Below, piece by piece: positions 62,813 to 64,000 of a DNA stretch of 64,000 bases. Made by a program: the position numbers and the translations under genes. Where the stretch lies: NCBI GenBank assembly GCA_022793995.1, contig JAAWDY010000067.1, positions 1 to 64,000 on the forward strand, written 5' to 3'. The DNA comes from Coprococcus sp. (GTDB lineage Bacteria > Bacillota > Clostridia > Lachnospirales > Lachnospiraceae). The stretch's first letter is position 1. Each line of letters opens with the position of its first letter. The notes under the pieces were generated by a model. That model did not search any database. It was not told the DNA's origin and saw nothing but the letters and a program-made list of their open reading frames with translations.

Positions 62813-63823
62813 ATGAGAATTACTACGAATGCCATTTTGCGAAATTATAAGTCGAACCTTTCCACTTCCATTTCCAACTTAGATACGATGAGGACACGGG
62901 TTATGACGTCCCGTAAGTTCAATTCAACGGCGGAGGATCCCGCAAGTGCGCTTCGTTCCGCTGTCTTGGAACGGAAGTATGCAAGGAATGAAGATTATTT
63001 GAGCCTGGTAGACGATGTACAGTCTTTCCAGGATGCGCAGGAAGACGCTGCGATGCAGATCAACACGATCTCGCAGAATTTAAGTAAGAAGTATGGTTTG
63101 GAAGCTTTGAATGGAACGAACGGAACTCTTGATATCCGTGAAACATATGCAGCCGCATGGCGCGGCGCACAGGAAAGCCTTCTGCTCAGTCTGAATTCCT
63201 CTTATGAAGGCCGCTATGTTTTTGCCGGAAGCGACGGCATGACATCTCCTTTTGAACTTACAAAAGAGAATGGAAAGCAGGTTCTAAAGTACAGGGGAGT
63301 GGATGTGGACGATCCCGCTTCTTTAGCGCGTCTGGAAGAGCTTTCAGAAGACAGCGCATACATTGACCTCGGATTTGGTTTGACAATAGATGGGCAGAAC
63401 GTCGTATCTCCTTCCAGCGCGTTTGACACAAGCCTTCCCGGCATCAACCTGATCGGTTACGGGCAGAATGATGATGGAACCAGTAAGAATATGGTAATTC
63501 TTGCCGGACAGATTGCCGATGTCCTGAGTCAAGAAGATTTTGATGTAGAAGAATATAAGCGTCTCTTGAATGCTTTTGATGAAGGCCGCAGCAATGTGCT
63601 TGAAAAGATCACGACACTGGGTACGCAGACCGAGTTCCTTACCACTACAAAAGAACGGCTTGAATCCAACAAGATTAGTCTGGCTTCTCAAATAGACAAT
63701 GTCGTAAATGTCGATATGGCGGAGGCGATCATGGATTTTTCATGGGCACAGTATGCTTATAATGCTGCTCTGAAGGTTGGAAATAATATTTTGACACCGT
63801 CGTTTATCGATTTTATGAGTTAA
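62813..63823 (+). CDS. flgL: Flagellar hook-associated protein 3
   Basis: FlgL links FlgK to the filament. The 336-residue protein begins MRITTNAILRNYKSNLSTS and has the flagellin-like N- and C-terminal coiled-coil regions (VMTSRKFNSTAEDPASALRS; MAEAIMDFSWAQYAYNAALK). It is preceded by TAGGAGG. Confidence 0.95.
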   Translation: MRITTNAILRNYKSNLSTSISNLDTMRTRVMTSRKFNSTAEDPASALRSAVLERKYARNEDYLSLVDDVQSFQDAQEDAAMQINTISQNLSKKYGLEALNGTNGTLDIRETYAAAWRGAQESLLLSLNSSYEGRYVFAGSDGMTSPFELTKENGKQVLKYRGVDVDDPASLARLEELSEDSAYIDLGFGLTIDGQNVVSPSSAFDTSLPGINLIGYGQNDDGTSKNMVILAGQIADVLSQEDFDVEEYKRLLNAFDEGRSNVLEKITTLGTQTEFLTTTKERLESNKISLASQIDNVVNVDMAEAIMDFSWAQYAYNAALKVGNNILTPSFIDFMS

Positions 63824-63885
63824 GCTCTTTGTATGAGCTTCAAAGTGTCTGATATTAAATTCTAAAAGAAGGGAGGGAGATATGC

Positions 63886-64000
63886 ATGGATCAACTTATT
63901 CAAATTACGACTGTCCCCATTCAATATGAATTTAAGGTGAACAATGCCCGATTGGAGTATCATAGTTCTAAAGCAGAACTGGAAATTCATCGGAACGATG
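63886..64000 (+). CDS. YviE-like DUF6470 protein (partial, continues beyond window)
   Basis: A frame beginning MDQLIQITTVPIQYEFKVNN runs to the window edge with residues ARLEYHSSKAELEI, resembling the start of YviE (DUF6470), which sits between flgL and fliW in Bacillus and Clostridia. The ATG at 63886 follows AAGGGAGGGAG; another ATG at 63882 leads into a stop after 15 codons. A fliW/csrA pair is expected next (inference). Confidence 0.75.
   Translation, partial: MDQLIQITTVPIQYEFKVNNARLEYHSSKAELEIHRND

Overview
The window looks like a chromosomal segment of a flagellated, Gram-positive member of the Clostridia, most likely family Lachnospiraceae. Supporting signs are strong AGGAGG ribosome-binding sites, TTGACA/TATAAT-type promoters, the ribosomal gene order, a long-form S12, Rpn/PD-(D/E)XK transposase-like genes with EGREEGRK tails, ABC sugar importers without their own ATPase, and a Bacillus/Clostridium-type flagellar order (flgM-flgN-flgK-flgL-yviE). 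The genus is not determined.

Region 1 (1-25 kb, almost all minus strand) is the transcription/translation core. In transcription order it runs rpmG-secE-nusG-rplK-rplA, then flagellin and an Rpn-type nuclease block, then an L10 leader with rplJ-rplL, rpoB-rpoC, an M24 aminopeptidase, an LCP-family protein, and rpsL-rpsG-fusA-tuf (tuf runs off the left edge). The flagellin/Rpn block inside this core is a tandem duplication: one full flagellin, two Rpn genes that differ by exactly three 8-residue repeat units, and a silent flagellin 3' fragment.

Region 2 (24-43 kb) holds accessory metabolism: a lipoprotein, a Nudix-GNAT fusion, glutamine synthetase, a prolyl oligopeptidase, a MerR regulator with an apparent internal deletion, a fructan/sucrose importer with a GH32 hydrolase and a divergent LacI regulator, a prepilin peptidase, a TetR-controlled ABC-2 exporter, a decayed transposase, an M20 peptidase and a MATE transporter. 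Region 3 (43.6-51.2 kb) is a lactose/beta-galactoside operon (lacI-lacZ-permease-permease-binding protein). A RelBE/ParDE-like toxin-antitoxin pair follows.

Region 4 (52.4-64 kb) is motility and chemotaxis: two PilZ-domain proteins, a YlqG/FlhX-like pair, cheA-cheW-cheR-cheB, and flgM-flgN-flgK-flgL-yviE, which runs off the right edge. Sigma-28-like promoters (GCCGATAT boxes) precede cheA and flgM, and a related box precedes flagellin.

The most notable non-coding content is two families of repeats. One is a 147-bp, three-hairpin, MITE-like element in three copies; two copies have clear 8-9 bp target-site duplications and one has a matching empty site in a paralogous segment. The other is a set of bookended hairpin elements at three loci, in which a conserved hairpin and its locus-specific flank are both repeated on either side of a conserved spacer, always just upstream of a start codon. 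Both families were seen directly in the sequence; their mobility or function is inference.
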